Of a DNA stretch of 64,000 bases, positions 32,493-40,958 are shown piece by piece. The notes below the pieces were generated by a model. The model was not told the origin of the DNA. It ran no database searches and saw nothing but the letters and a program-made list of their open reading frames with translations. A program made the translations under genes and the position numbers. Source of the DNA: Rufibacter sediminis. Its GTDB lineage: Bacteria; Bacteroidota; Bacteroidia; Cytophagales; Hymenobacteraceae. Position 1 is the first letter of the stretch. Each line of letters starts with the position of its first letter. The DNA lies in the NCBI RefSeq assembly GCF_014269285.1, contig NZ_JACOAF010000020.1:62001-126000 (forward strand), given 5' to 3'.

Positions 32493-33314
32493 ATGGAGTT
32501 CCAATTAAAATACATCACCGAAGATATCAAGCTGTCTTGCTACGAAGACAGGTTATTTAAGACCGAAGTTGTGTTTGATCACCATATGCTTGTGTGGTTT
32601 ATTTCGGGCGAGACAAAGATCATTCAAGCCGACCAGAACTATTTATTTAAAGCCGGCGACATTTTCCTCATTCCAAGAAATCAGTTAGCAACCATTATCA
32701 ATTATCCCAAAGATGGGCTTCCGCATAAATCGGTTGTCATGCACTTGTCCATAGACAGACTCCGCGGGTTTTACGCGCATTTAAACATAAAGCCCAAAGT
32801 TTCTGCAACGCAGAGAATCCGAAGTTTTGACAAGCACCCGTTGTTAGAAAGTTGTCTTGCTTCGTTAATTCCGTATTTTGACCTGCAGGAAAAATTCCCT
32901 GAGGATATCGCCTCACTAAAAATTACGGAAGCAATTTCCATCCTTAGAACCATTGACAAAGACATTGATACCCTTTTAGCCAACTTTGAAGAACCGCATA
33001 AAATTGAACTAGCCAGCTTTATGGAAAAGAACTTTATGTTCAACATGCCATTGGAGAAGTTTGGCTACCTGACAGGTCGCAGTCTGACTACTTTCAAACG
33101 CGATTTCCAGGGAATATACAACACCACCCCACAACGCTGGCTCACGCAGAAACGCCTGGAACTGGCCCATTATCAACTTGCCGAGAAAAAGAAGAAGCCT
33201 ACGGAAGTGTACTTAGAAACTGGCTTCGAAAACTTATCGCATTTCTCCTACGCATTTAAAAAGCAATTCGGACTGACTCCAACAGAACTTGCCAACCGAA
33301 CTACCAGCCGCTAA
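32493..33314 (+). CDS. AraC family transcriptional regulator
   Basis: 273 residues. An N-terminal cupin-like sensor (IIQADQNYLFKAGDIFLIPRNQ, about residues 45-70) is joined to a C-terminal double HTH (about 180-270: MPLEKFGYLTGRSLTTFKRDFQGIYNTTPQ..., LETGFENLSHFSYAFKKQFGLTPTEL), the AraC/XylS signature. It is co-transcribed with the SDR gene 30 bases upstream. The GGACGTTT direct repeats before the SDR gene are the obvious candidate binding site, so it likely activates its own operon in response to a small molecule. Confidence 0.92.
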   Translation: MEFQLKYITEDIKLSCYEDRLFKTEVVFDHHMLVWFISGETKIIQADQNYLFKAGDIFLIPRNQLATIINYPKDGLPHKSVVMHLSIDRLRGFYAHLNIKPKVSATQRIRSFDKHPLLESCLASLIPYFDLQEKFPEDIASLKITEAISILRTIDKDIDTLLANFEEPHKIELASFMEKNFMFNMPLEKFGYLTGRSLTTFKRDFQGIYNTTPQRWLTQKRLELAHYQLAEKKKKPTEVYLETGFENLSHFSYAFKKQFGLTPTELANRTTSR

Positions 33315-33464
33315 TCTAGGCTTTGCGGAATGGCAGGCTTCAAGAACAAGTGCTTAACGTTAGAAATCTTATTTAACTTGGGTGCAAAAGCTCGGCTCAC
33401 TGAATACAGAACCCTTCACCATTACAAAGCCCATGTTCGCGGTAGTTTTAGCAGACTTCATCGT

Positions 33465-34982
33465 ATGACAAAGAAAACTTTAATTCTTATTGGATTTATT
33501 TTACTGAAATTCTTATTGCAATACGTTTTAATAAGCTCAGACTACGACTTACAGAGAGACGAATATTTACACCTTGACCAAGGACAACACTTGGCTTGGG
33601 GTTTTCAATCTGTTCCGCCATTCACGTCATGGGTTTCCTATTTAATCTATTTACTTGGCAACTCTGTTTTTTGGGTAAAATTTTTCCCGGCACTCTTTGG
33701 GGCTCTGACAATTTTAATAGTATGGAAAGCAATTGAGGAGTTGAACGGAAATCTGTTTGCTTTGATCCTAGGTGCTACCTGTATTCTATTCTCTGCAGTT
33801 TTAAGATTAAATATCTTATATCAGCCAAACTCTTTTGACGTATTAAGTTGGACGGCCTTCTATTTTGTCGTGATCAAGTATTTCAAAACTGAAAGCATCA
33901 AATGGCTTTACATTGGTGCTTTTGTTTTTGCTATTGGATTTTTAAATAAATACAACATAGCTTTTCTTGCAATAGGTCTTTTACCTTCTATTTTATTAAC
34001 TGAACAACGCAAGATATTTACAAACAAACATTTCTATCTTTCAATTTTGCTTGGACTGCTTATTATTTCACCTAATCTAAATTGGCAGTTAAAAAATAAT
34101 TTTCCGGTTATCCATCATTTGAATGAATTATCAAATACACAGCTAGTGAATGTAAACCGTGTAGATTTTTTTAAATCACAACTATTTTTCTTTTCAGGCT
34201 CTTTATTCGTTATTGTCTCAGCTTTATATGCGCTCATTATTTATAAACCATATAAAAAGTATTCAGCTTTTTTTTGGGCAATGATGTTTACCCTAATGGT
34301 TTTTGCTTATTTCAAAGCAAAAGATTATTATGCCATAGGACTTTATCCAATTTATATTTCTTTTGGTTCAGTATTTATTGCAGACAAAATAAATCAAGGC
34401 AGGAAAAAATATTTACAGCCAGTAGCTATTTCAATTCCAATTCTATTTTTCATTCCTATTTATACTATATTTTTTCCAAACAAAAGTCCTGAACATATAA
34501 TAACCCGTAACCATACTTACCAAAAACTAGGCTTACTCCGTTGGGAAGATGGCAAAGACCATGAACTACCGCAAGACTATGCTGATATGTTAGGTTGGAG
34601 AGAATTGGCTCACAAAGTGGATAGCGTATTTTCTAAATTACCGAACAAAGAAAAAACACTTATCCTGTGTGATAATTATGGACAAGCAGGAGCTATAAAT
34701 TATTATACTAAGCAAAAAATAAAAGCCGTTTCCTTCAATGCTGACTATATAGATTGGTTTGACCTAAATAAAAACTATGTAAACTTAATCAGAATAAAAC
34801 AATCACATGAAGTTGAGGCTGAACTTAAAGAAACATCACCTTTTTTTGAAACTTCATTGATTTCTGATTCTATAACAAACAAATATTCACGAGAATTTGG
34901 CACTTCAATATTCGCGTTTATTGGTTCAAAGATTGACCTCAACAAGAGAATTAAAGATGAAATTTCCGAAAGCAAGAACTAA
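33465..34982 (+). CDS. GT39-like (ArnT/PMT-type) integral membrane glycosyltransferase
   Basis: 505 residues from ATG 33465. About eleven hydrophobic segments and the first-loop signature DYDLQRDEYLHLDQGQHLAWGFQSVPPF, with the Asp-Glu pair typical of GT39/GT83 enzymes that transfer sugars from polyprenyl-phosphate donors. The following motif NSVFWVKFFPALFGALTIL is also characteristic. A soluble C-terminal domain (about 360-500) includes LILCDNYGQAGAINYYTKQ. The gene is the most AT-rich in the window, unlike the flanks, which points to acquisition from a low-GC relative. The acceptor is unknown and no other envelope-sugar genes sit beside it. An upstream in-frame ATG at 33330 lacks support. 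Confidence 0.8.
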   Translation: MTKKTLILIGFILLKFLLQYVLISSDYDLQRDEYLHLDQGQHLAWGFQSVPPFTSWVSYLIYLLGNSVFWVKFFPALFGALTILIVWKAIEELNGNLFALILGATCILFSAVLRLNILYQPNSFDVLSWTAFYFVVIKYFKTESIKWLYIGAFVFAIGFLNKYNIAFLAIGLLPSILLTEQRKIFTNKHFYLSILLGLLIISPNLNWQLKNNFPVIHHLNELSNTQLVNVNRVDFFKSQLFFFSGSLFVIVSALYALIIYKPYKKYSAFFWAMMFTLMVFAYFKAKDYYAIGLYPIYISFGSVFIADKINQGRKKYLQPVAISIPILFFIPIYTIFFPNKSPEHIITRNHTYQKLGLLRWEDGKDHELPQDYADMLGWRELAHKVDSVFSKLPNKEKTLILCDNYGQAGAINYYTKQKIKAVSFNADYIDWFDLNKNYVNLIRIKQSHEVEAELKETSPFFETSLISDSITNKYSREFGTSIFAFIGSKIDLNKRIKDEISESKN

Positions 34983-35028
34983 CATTGATTTGGCAATGTG
35001 TTGGCCAAAGTGCTTTTATTAAACATTT

Positions 35029-35052
35029 ACTTAAGGTGCAGCAGCCTTAAGT
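35029..35052. terminator. Short hairpin ACTTAAGG...CCTTAAGT
   Basis: Perfect 8-bp arms with an 8-base loop, 47 bases past the GT39-like stop. It lacks a T-tract, so the terminator function is uncertain. Confidence 0.4.
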
Positions 35053-35146
35053 AACCGAACTTATATAGTAAGTATTGAGCACATTACTAAGTCATAACCC
35101 CAATTTACAGGAATAGAGACATTCCCATCCACTAAACAACTTCCCT

Positions 35147-35911
35147 ATGTCAATCACATCAGAAGCCGAGCTTATCGGGATGCAGAATATAAGCAAGATT
35201 GTCGCCTTGACCTTGAAAGGAATGCGCAACTACGCTCAACCAGGCATGACCACCAAAGAGCTGGATTCCTTTGGAGGAGAGTTACTGAAGCAATACGGGG
35301 CAAAATCAGCGCCGGCGCTCGCGTATGGGTTTCCGGGTTGGACGTGCATCAGCTTGAATAAGGAGATCGCTCACGGCATCCCCTCAGACGAAAAAGTACT
35401 GCAGGAAGGTGATTTGATTAACATCGATGTTTCGGCGGAACTGGACGGCTATTGGGCAGACAATGGCGGTTCCTTCGTGTTAGGCCAAGATGTACACAAC
35501 CACCAGCCGCTGGTAGACGCTTCCAAGAGGATTTTACAAAAAGCCATCAAAAACATCAAGGGAGGAGTTCGGATTGCCGAAATAGGCCGCTTGATTGAGA
35601 ATGAAGCCAAAAAGTCTGGGTATACCGTCATCAAGAACCTAACGGGCCACGGAATTGGCCGAAAATTACACGAAGAACCCAGTGAGATAGCCAACTACTA
35701 TGACCGGTACAACTTGAATAGATTCAAGAAAAACTCCGTGGTGGCCATTGAAACCTTCATTTCAACAAACTCCACTATTGCGAATACCCTGAAAGACGGC
35801 TGGACACTGGTAGGAAACAAAGGCGGTTTTGTGACCCAGCACGAGCACACCATTGTAGTGACCGACGGAGCACCTATTATCCTAACCGAGATGAATGAAG
35901 TTTGGGCGTAA
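35147..35911 (+). CDS. map: Type I methionine aminopeptidase
   Basis: 254 residues of the pita-bread fold. All five metal ligands are visible: Asp in INIDVSAELDGYWAD (two Asp), His in TGHGIGRKLHEEP, Glu in VVAIETF and Glu in TQHEHTIVV. GWTCISLNKEIAHGIP supplies the substrate His. It removes the initiator Met from nascent proteins. In Bacteroidota the essential map gene usually lies in the ribosomal-protein operon, so this stand-alone copy in an accessory island is probably a second paralogue (inference). VVAIETF differs from the common TIEP wording at the fourth ligand. A small membrane gene follows at 72 bases. Confidence 0.9.
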   Translation: MSITSEAELIGMQNISKIVALTLKGMRNYAQPGMTTKELDSFGGELLKQYGAKSAPALAYGFPGWTCISLNKEIAHGIPSDEKVLQEGDLINIDVSAELDGYWADNGGSFVLGQDVHNHQPLVDASKRILQKAIKNIKGGVRIAEIGRLIENEAKKSGYTVIKNLTGHGIGRKLHEEPSEIANYYDRYNLNRFKKNSVVAIETFISTNSTIANTLKDGWTLVGNKGGFVTQHEHTIVVTDGAPIILTEMNEVWA

Positions 35912-35982
35912 TGCAAACCTAAACTGCAAACTAACCATCCTATACTTTATATTTCTATCCTAAATTCATATACTCTAACAAC

Positions 35983-36225
35983 ATGGAAAACAGCTTCTTA
36001 TTTATCGCGAATATTGGTATTCCTGAGTTACTGCTTTTGCTGCTCATGGTGGGCATTCCTGGTATTTTATGGATTTGGTCGCTCGTTGATTTGCTCACGA
36101 GTAAATTTGCGAACAGCCTGGAGAAACTGATCTGGCTCATTGCGATTGTCTTTGTACCGGTATTAGGGGCTGTTCTCTACCTGCTCATCGGCCGGAAACA
36201 GAAAATAAAACCAGTTAGCGCCTAG
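35983..36225 (+). CDS. Small PLDc_N-domain membrane protein
   Basis: 80 residues with two membrane helices (about 13-37 and 47-67) and the pattern GIPGILWIWSLVDLLTSKF...LEKLIWLIAIVFVPVLGAVLYLLIGRKQ, which matches the PLDc_N (PF13396) domain also found at the N-terminus of cardiolipin synthases. Stand-alone versions are frequent in Bacteroidota and of unknown function. It ends in a basic tail, and a strong terminator follows at 36256. Confidence 0.8.
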   Translation: MENSFLFIANIGIPELLLLLLMVGIPGILWIWSLVDLLTSKFANSLEKLIWLIAIVFVPVLGAVLYLLIGRKQKIKPVSA

Positions 36226-36255
36226 CAAGAGAAGGTTACTTGTACTATTTCCCGC

Positions 36256-36298
36256 AAAACAGAAAGGGGCGCCATTTGCTGGCGCCCCTTTCTGTTTT
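36256..36298. terminator. Bidirectional terminator, perfect 18-bp stem
   Basis: AAAACAGAAAGGGGCGCC (36256-36273) pairs perfectly with 36281-36298, loop ATTTGCT. It serves convergent genes on both sides. Its right arm overlaps 36-bp repeat copy 19. Confidence 0.88.
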
Positions 36299-36328
36299 GA
36301 GCATGTTTTCAGAAAACAGGCCGTAAAC
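36294..36328. repeat. 36-bp dispersed palindrome, copy 19 (35 bp)
   Basis: The first five bases are also the end of the terminator stem. Ends two bases before the stop of the minus-strand gene at 36330. Confidence 0.65.
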
Positions 36329-36329
36329 C

Positions 36330-36959
36330 TTATTCCGCGGTGCCCTGATCTTTATTCTTCTTCCCGATGGAAATCAACCGGGGCAGTACCTCTTTGAAGT
36401 TCTCTACGCCTACCACCTGCCAGTAATCCTCTTTCTGGAGCATGCGCAGTTCCACAATCATGGACTCGTCGCTGTTCACGGGACGCACCTTCAGGCCTAC
36501 CAGGGAAATAGAGTCCTGGCGGTTGACGTGGTCTACTCCTTCAAACTCCAGTTTCGGTAAAAGCTTTGTGTTGATCAGTTTGCCAACGGGCAGCAGTTTC
36601 ACCACATCGGCTACCTCGGGCACTTTCTGGCCAGACACCGTTTCCACACTCTGGATCAGTTGGCTGCGCACAGCCGAGGTTAGCTGTTTCTTCGCTTTCA
36701 GGCCTCTCCGCAGCAGGTTAGCGGCACCCTGCAGTTCCTGGGGCAGCAACTCTACCGCCATGTTCTGGCTTTGCTCCACCAGGCTGTTAGAGGTGCGCTT
36801 GAAGTCTACATACTTCTGCAGCTTGGTCATGTCTTTGGTTTCCAGGGCAGACCTGATCTCCACCAACGAGGCCTCAGGACCCGTTTTCGCTCGGTTATAG
36901 AACCAATAGCCACCGGCACACAGGGCCACAACCACTAAAAGGAGAAGTACTTTTTTCAT
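36330..36959 (-). CDS. DUF2939-like single-pass membrane-anchored protein
   Basis: 209 residues: an N-terminal anchor (VLLLLVVVALCAGGYWFY), then LVEIRSALETKDMTKLQKYVDFKRTSNSL, which is the layout of DUF2939 proteins (a short anchor followed by the acidic ALE..D...L..YVDF segment). The rest is a small alpha/beta domain ending in WQVVGVENFKEVLPRL. Function unknown; it is probably periplasmic. It is transcribed alone, convergent with the PLDc_N gene across a shared terminator. Confidence 0.7.
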   Translation of the reverse strand: MKKVLLLLVVVALCAGGYWFYNRAKTGPEASLVEIRSALETKDMTKLQKYVDFKRTSNSLVEQSQNMAVELLPQELQGAANLLRRGLKAKKQLTSAVRSQLIQSVETVSGQKVPEVADVVKLLPVGKLINTKLLPKLEFEGVDHVNRQDSISLVGLKVRPVNSDESMIVELRMLQKEDYWQVVGVENFKEVLPRLISIGKKNKDQGTAE

Positions 36960-37101
36960 GTAAGAAGGCTTGGATAAAAGCTTGAATTGATTGCGTACAA
37001 ACGCCTTCTTTCTTGCAGAAGAAGGCTAGTAATATTACTAAAAAGATTTCACTTGCCGCACATCCTGCAAAACGCTTTTACCCGGGCCTGGGCCAGCCCC
37101 T

Positions 37102-37137
37102 GTTTTGAGGGTCTTTTTTAGAAAACGGCCATAAAAC
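37102..37137. repeat. 36-bp dispersed palindrome, copy 20
   Basis: 36 bp with intact tracts. Lies upstream of the DUF2939-like gene and downstream of the gene at 37199. Confidence 0.7.
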
Positions 37138-37141
37138 CAAA

Positions 37142-37170
37142 CGGGCACCGGCAACAAGTACCAGTGCCCG
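37142..37170 (-). terminator. Intrinsic terminator, 7-bp GC stem
   Basis: CGGGCAC pairs with GTGCCCG across 15 bases. On the minus strand it is followed by a T-rich stretch. It closes the gene at 37199. Confidence 0.6.
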
Positions 37171-37198
37171 ATTGCCTGCGGCTTTCCGAAAAACCGAC

Positions 37199-37858
37199 TT
37201 AGGCTTTGATCTTAGAATAAGGGAATTTTTTAGACGCCTTGCGCATGATGGTGGTGATGATGGTGTTGGTGTCGCTGCCCAAGCCTCTGGAAAGGCTTTT
37301 CTCATATTTCCAGAGCAGTTCACCGGAGGTGCCGTCATAGATGTTGATGGCGGTCTTGCCGGAGTTGGTAGCGCCGTAAACGCCCACTACTAAGCCCAGG
37401 GCCAGAGACGCGCCGTCAGACATGGGTTTGTCGGTGGAGAACGTGCCGGTGATGATGCCGTCCACGCCTAGCACTTTAGAGATCTCGGCCGGGGTGAAGC
37501 TTTTGATGTTTTCTGGGGTGATGTTGTTTTTCAGCAGCAGGGCGTTGGTGGTAGCGGCATCTTGGAAAGAAACGGTATAGTCATCTTTGGCGCTTACTTT
37601 CAGGAAGTACGTTTGCAGGGCGCTCTGCACGGCCAGTCCCTCGTTCTGCTCCATCTCCTTGATGCGCTCCGGGGTCATGTTTTTCATCTGGTTCGGGCGC
37701 AGGCCCACGCGGGCATCAAACGGAAGAATGGCAATGGTCTTGTGCTGCTTGGCCAGGCTGGCGAAGGCCGGGTTGGTGTAAATTTCTTTTGTCTGCGCTG
37801 ACACGCCCACGCTCAGGAACAGAGCCAACAACACAAGTACTACGGCTGTAGATTTCAT
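37199..37858 (-). CDS. Secreted protein of a CsgG/GNA1162-like paralogous pair (A)
   Basis: 219 residues with a cleavable signal peptide (VVLVLLALFLSVGVSAQ). The block KTIAILPFDARVGLRPNQM resembles the first strand of CsgG/GNA1162/TolB-N-like proteins. Next come LAVQSALQTYFLK, a helix-strand LLLKNNITPENIKS, and VLGVDGIITGTFSTDKPMS. The end (INIYDGTSGELLWKYEKSLSRGLGSDTNTII) is nearly identical in layout to the next upstream gene. The role is unknown; an outer-membrane or secretion accessory function is possible. It and the 38005 gene are tandem duplicates on the minus strand, 146 bases apart. Confidence 0.6.
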   Translation of the reverse strand: MKSTAVVLVLLALFLSVGVSAQTKEIYTNPAFASLAKQHKTIAILPFDARVGLRPNQMKNMTPERIKEMEQNEGLAVQSALQTYFLKVSAKDDYTVSFQDAATTNALLLKNNITPENIKSFTPAEISKVLGVDGIITGTFSTDKPMSDGASLALGLVVGVYGATNSGKTAINIYDGTSGELLWKYEKSLSRGLGSDTNTIITTIMRKASKKFPYSKIKA

Positions 37859-38004
37859 ACGGATTATAAGTTTATGGTGAAATGAAGGGTTGAAAGTTAA
37901 AGCGCAGGGCAGCGCCTATATAGCTACTGTAATATATATAATTAAATCGATTAAAAACATACTGCTATCAAGGTAACCTCCTCAAAACCTCCTCAAAGCA
38001 ACGG

Positions 38005-38676
38005 TTACCTTTTGGCATAAGGCAGTTGCCGGGTGGCTTTCCGGGTGATGGCTTTGATGATGTGGTGCGTATCGCTGCCGATGCCCCTGGAAAGCATTTT
38101 ATCATAACTCCACAACAAGTCACCGGAGGCTCCGTCATAGATGCGCATCATGGTGTTGCCGGTGTTGGTGGGGCCGCTACCGCCTATGTAAGGCGTGTAC
38201 AGCAACGTGTACACCGCTATGGCCGCCGCTACCGCCGTAGAGACGGGTTTCTCAGTGGTGAGGGAGCCCACCAGCACGGCGTCCACCCCCAGCAGTTGGG
38301 CCAGCTCTGCGGCCGGAATGGCTTGCAGTTCCTCCGGCTGGAGATCATGCTCTTTCAGAATGGAATTGGTCAGGTTCACGTCCTGCACGGCAATCTTCTC
38401 CCTGTTCCGGTTGATCTTGTTCAGGAAATGGATCTGAAAGGCACTCTGCACCGCTTTCCCGTGCTGCAACTCCAGGGCGTAAAGCTGCTCTGGAGTTAAC
38501 CGCCGCATCTGATTCGGCCGGAGGCCCACCTGCACGTCAAAAGGTAAGATAGCAATGGTCTTGTGGTGCTGGGCGGCTGCCTGAAACGCCGGGCTGGTAT
38601 AGATATTCCGGGAGTGGTTACAGCTGCTTAACCCCAACACTACCAAAGCCGCGATTCCCCAAAGTGCACTTCTCAT
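38005..38676 (-). CDS. Lipoprotein of a CsgG/GNA1162-like paralogous pair (B)
   Basis: 223 residues from ATG 38676, chosen because it opens on a lipoprotein signal (LWGIAALVVLGLSSC). It shares IYTSPAFQ, KTIAILPFDVQVGLRPNQM, VQSAFQIHFLNK, LLGVDAVLVGSLTTEKPVS and YDGASGDLLWSYDKMLSRGIGSDTHHIIKAI with the neighbouring paralogue. This copy is a lipoprotein while the other has an ordinary signal peptide, so the two probably sit in different places, perhaps as a complex. Function unknown. Confidence 0.6.
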   Translation of the reverse strand: MRSALWGIAALVVLGLSSCNHSRNIYTSPAFQAAAQHHKTIAILPFDVQVGLRPNQMRRLTPEQLYALELQHGKAVQSAFQIHFLNKINRNREKIAVQDVNLTNSILKEHDLQPEELQAIPAAELAQLLGVDAVLVGSLTTEKPVSTAVAAAIAVYTLLYTPYIGGSGPTNTGNTMMRIYDGASGDLLWSYDKMLSRGIGSDTHHIIKAITRKATRQLPYAKR

Positions 38677-38788
38677 CGTCCTTTTCTCGTATGGATTCCT
38701 ACTTTTACTTTTCTTCTCTTCGGCGCAGCCCGGTTTCGGGAACATTCGGCGGGGGAACAGGTTACCTCATTGCACCTAGTTGGCCGGC

Positions 38789-39232
38789 ATGAAACTTCAT
38801 CTCCAGACTCCCGTGGCCCAGCATTTCCGGGCCGTTTTAGAAGGTTTTACAGTAGACCTGTTCAAGGCCCTTTCACCCCCATTCCCCACGCTAAAAATTT
38901 TACGGTTCGATGGAAGTTTCCCCGGGGATAGGGTAGAGGTGGAGCTGCAGGCCGGCCCCATCAAGCGCCGGTGGACCAGCCTCATCACCGAACGGGAGGT
39001 AACGGAGCGCGAAGCCTGGTTTGTAGACGAAGGGCAGGAGCTGCCCGCACCCTTGAAATACTGGCGGCACCGGCACCTCATCACCCAGGAAGGCCCGCAC
39101 AGCGTCATCCATGAACTGATAGAGTACCGCACCGGCTCCCGCGTGCTGGACCTGCTGCTGTACCCGGTGCTGTATGCGCAGTTTGCGGCCCGAGGCCCCG
39201 TGTACCGCCGCATCTTCGGGAAAGTGAACTAG
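38789..39232 (+). CDS. SRPBCC-type ligand-binding-like protein
   Basis: 147 residues from ATG 38789. The pattern (MKLHLQTPVAQHFRAVLEGF, then FDGSFPGDRVEVEL, WTSLITEREVTEREAWFVDEG, HSVIHELIEYRTGSRVLDLLLYPVL) fits a START/SRPBCC fold of the cyclase/dehydrase type. In Bacteroidota such genes often neighbour carotenoid genes, and the next gene here is a carotenoid-desaturase-like oxidoreductase, so a role in pigment handling is a reasonable inference but is not shown. Confidence 0.65.
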   Translation: MKLHLQTPVAQHFRAVLEGFTVDLFKALSPPFPTLKILRFDGSFPGDRVEVELQAGPIKRRWTSLITEREVTEREAWFVDEGQELPAPLKYWRHRHLITQEGPHSVIHELIEYRTGSRVLDLLLYPVLYAQFAARGPVYRRIFGKVN

Positions 39233-39233
39233 C

Positions 39234-39269
39234 GTTTAGGGCCTGTTTTCCGGAAAGAAGGCTTAAAAC
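39234..39269. repeat. 36-bp dispersed palindrome, copy 21
   Basis: 36 bp. It begins two bases past the SRPBCC-like stop (39232). Confidence 0.7.
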
Positions 39270-39358
39270 AGGAGACATCGGGCAGGGCCGCGCCCAAACT
39301 TTTACACGTGGAACATGTTAAGAACAGGAAAAAGCGGGAAACTGCGTAGATTGGCAAC

Positions 39359-40846
39359 ATGGCAAAAGCAGTAGTCATTGGTTCTGGGATAGGCGGCATT
39401 GCGGCGGCCATTCGGTTGGCGGTGAAAGGGTATGCGGTGACGGTACTGGAGGCCAACGCCTCCTTCGGGGGGAAAATGACCCAGTTCACCTTGCCCGGCG
39501 GCTACCGTTTTGATGCGGGCCCCTCATTGTTCACGCTGCCGCAGTTGGTGGATGACCTTTTTACGCTGGCGGGCCGCGCGCCCCAGGCCTATTTCCGGTA
39601 CCAGCGGCTGCCCATTGTCACGCAGTATTTCTGGCCCGATGGCACCCGCCTCACCGCCCACGCCTCCGCCGATGCGTTTGCCCGCGAAGTAGAAGCGAAG
39701 CTGGGTATTCCGGCGGACCAGCTGCACCGGCACCTGCAGAAAGTAGCCCGGCTGTACCACGCCACCGCTAACACGTTCCTGCACAAATCGCTGCACAAGC
39801 TGGACACCTACCTCAGCCCCGATGTCCTGAAAACCCTGCCCGCCCTGCCCGAACTGGGCTTGACTACCACCATGCACGCCGCCAACGCCAAAGCCTTCTC
39901 AGACCCGCGGCTCATTCAGCTGCTGGACCGTTACGCGACCTACAACGGTTCTGACCCGTACCAGGCACCCGGCACGCTCAACCTGATTCCGCACCTGGAG
40001 TTCAACATCGGGGCCTTTTACCCGGAGGGAGGCATTTACGCCATCGCGGAGAGCCTGGTCAAACTGGCAGAGGAGCTGGGCGTGGAATTCCGGTACAATG
40101 AAACCGTGCAGGAAATCATGGTCCTGGGCACCCGCGCCACGGGTGTGCGCACGGGCCAGGGAACGTACTCCGCCGAGGTGGTGGTCAGCAACATGGACGT
40201 GGTGCCCACCTACCGCAAACTGCTCCCCAACCAGCCCGCCCCGGAGCGAACCCTGCAACAACCCCGCAGCAGCTCGGCGCTCATTTATTACTGGGGCATC
40301 TCCCGCACGTTTCCGGAGCTGGACCTGCACAACATCTTCTTCAGCCAGAACTACCAGCAGGAATTTGAGCACATCTTCCAGAAAGGATCGGTGGCCGAGG
40401 ACCCCACGGTCTACGTGAACATCACCTCTAAATTAACCCCTCAGGATGCTCCCACGGGCCACGAGAACTGGTTTGTGATGGTGAACGTGCCGCACAACGC
40501 CGGCCAGAACTGGGACGAGCTCATCCGGCAGACGCGCCAGAGCGTGCTCCGGAAAGTAAGCCACTCCCTGGGAACGGACATCGCCTCGCTCATCACGGTA
40601 GAGAAAATCTGGGACCCGAGGGGCATCGAGGCTGATACGTCTTCGTTTGCGGGCGCTTTGTACGGCAGTTCCTCCAACAACCGGATGGCGGCGTTCCTGC
40701 GGCACCCCAACTTCACCAGCAAACTGAAGGGCCTGTACTTTGTGGGCGGCAGTGTGCACCCGGGGGGCGGCATTCCGTTGTGCCTGCTTTCCGCGAAAAT
40801 CGCCGCTGATCTGGTTCCGCCGGTTGCCGCTCCCGCGCAGACCTGA
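39359..40846 (+). CDS. crtD: Phytoene-desaturase-family oxidoreductase, CrtD-like
   Basis: 495 residues. FAD-binding Rossmann start AKAVVIGSGIGGIAAAIRLA, followed by VTVLEANASFGGKMTQF and RFDAGPSLFTLPQL; the C-terminal FAD motif is GLYFVGGSVHPGGGIPLCLLSAKIAADL. These are the hallmarks of CrtI-type carotenoid desaturases. The internal segment YGSSSNNRMAAFLRHPN is typical of the CrtD (1-hydroxycarotenoid 3,4-desaturase) branch in Cytophagales, which make flexixanthin- or saproxanthin-type pigments. CrtD rather than CrtI is therefore the best guess, though not certain. Other crt genes are not in the window. Confidence 0.75.
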   Translation: MAKAVVIGSGIGGIAAAIRLAVKGYAVTVLEANASFGGKMTQFTLPGGYRFDAGPSLFTLPQLVDDLFTLAGRAPQAYFRYQRLPIVTQYFWPDGTRLTAHASADAFAREVEAKLGIPADQLHRHLQKVARLYHATANTFLHKSLHKLDTYLSPDVLKTLPALPELGLTTTMHAANAKAFSDPRLIQLLDRYATYNGSDPYQAPGTLNLIPHLEFNIGAFYPEGGIYAIAESLVKLAEELGVEFRYNETVQEIMVLGTRATGVRTGQGTYSAEVVVSNMDVVPTYRKLLPNQPAPERTLQQPRSSSALIYYWGISRTFPELDLHNIFFSQNYQQEFEHIFQKGSVAEDPTVYVNITSKLTPQDAPTGHENWFVMVNVPHNAGQNWDELIRQTRQSVLRKVSHSLGTDIASLITVEKIWDPRGIEADTSSFAGALYGSSSNNRMAAFLRHPNFTSKLKGLYFVGGSVHPGGGIPLCLLSAKIAADLVPPVAAPAQT

Positions 40847-40859
40847 TCCGGACGTTTTA

Positions 40860-40894
40860 GTTTTGGGCTTCTTCTCTGAAAACGGCCCCTAAAC
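40860..40894. repeat. 36-bp dispersed palindrome, copy 22 (35 bp)
   Basis: Follows the desaturase stop by 13 bases. Inner left tract broken to TTCTTC. Confidence 0.6.
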
Positions 40895-40958
40895 GGGTTT
40901 TCCCTACCGGAAGATAACCTCTGAGGACAGATGGTTTTTCTGGGGCAATTGCTGTTCT

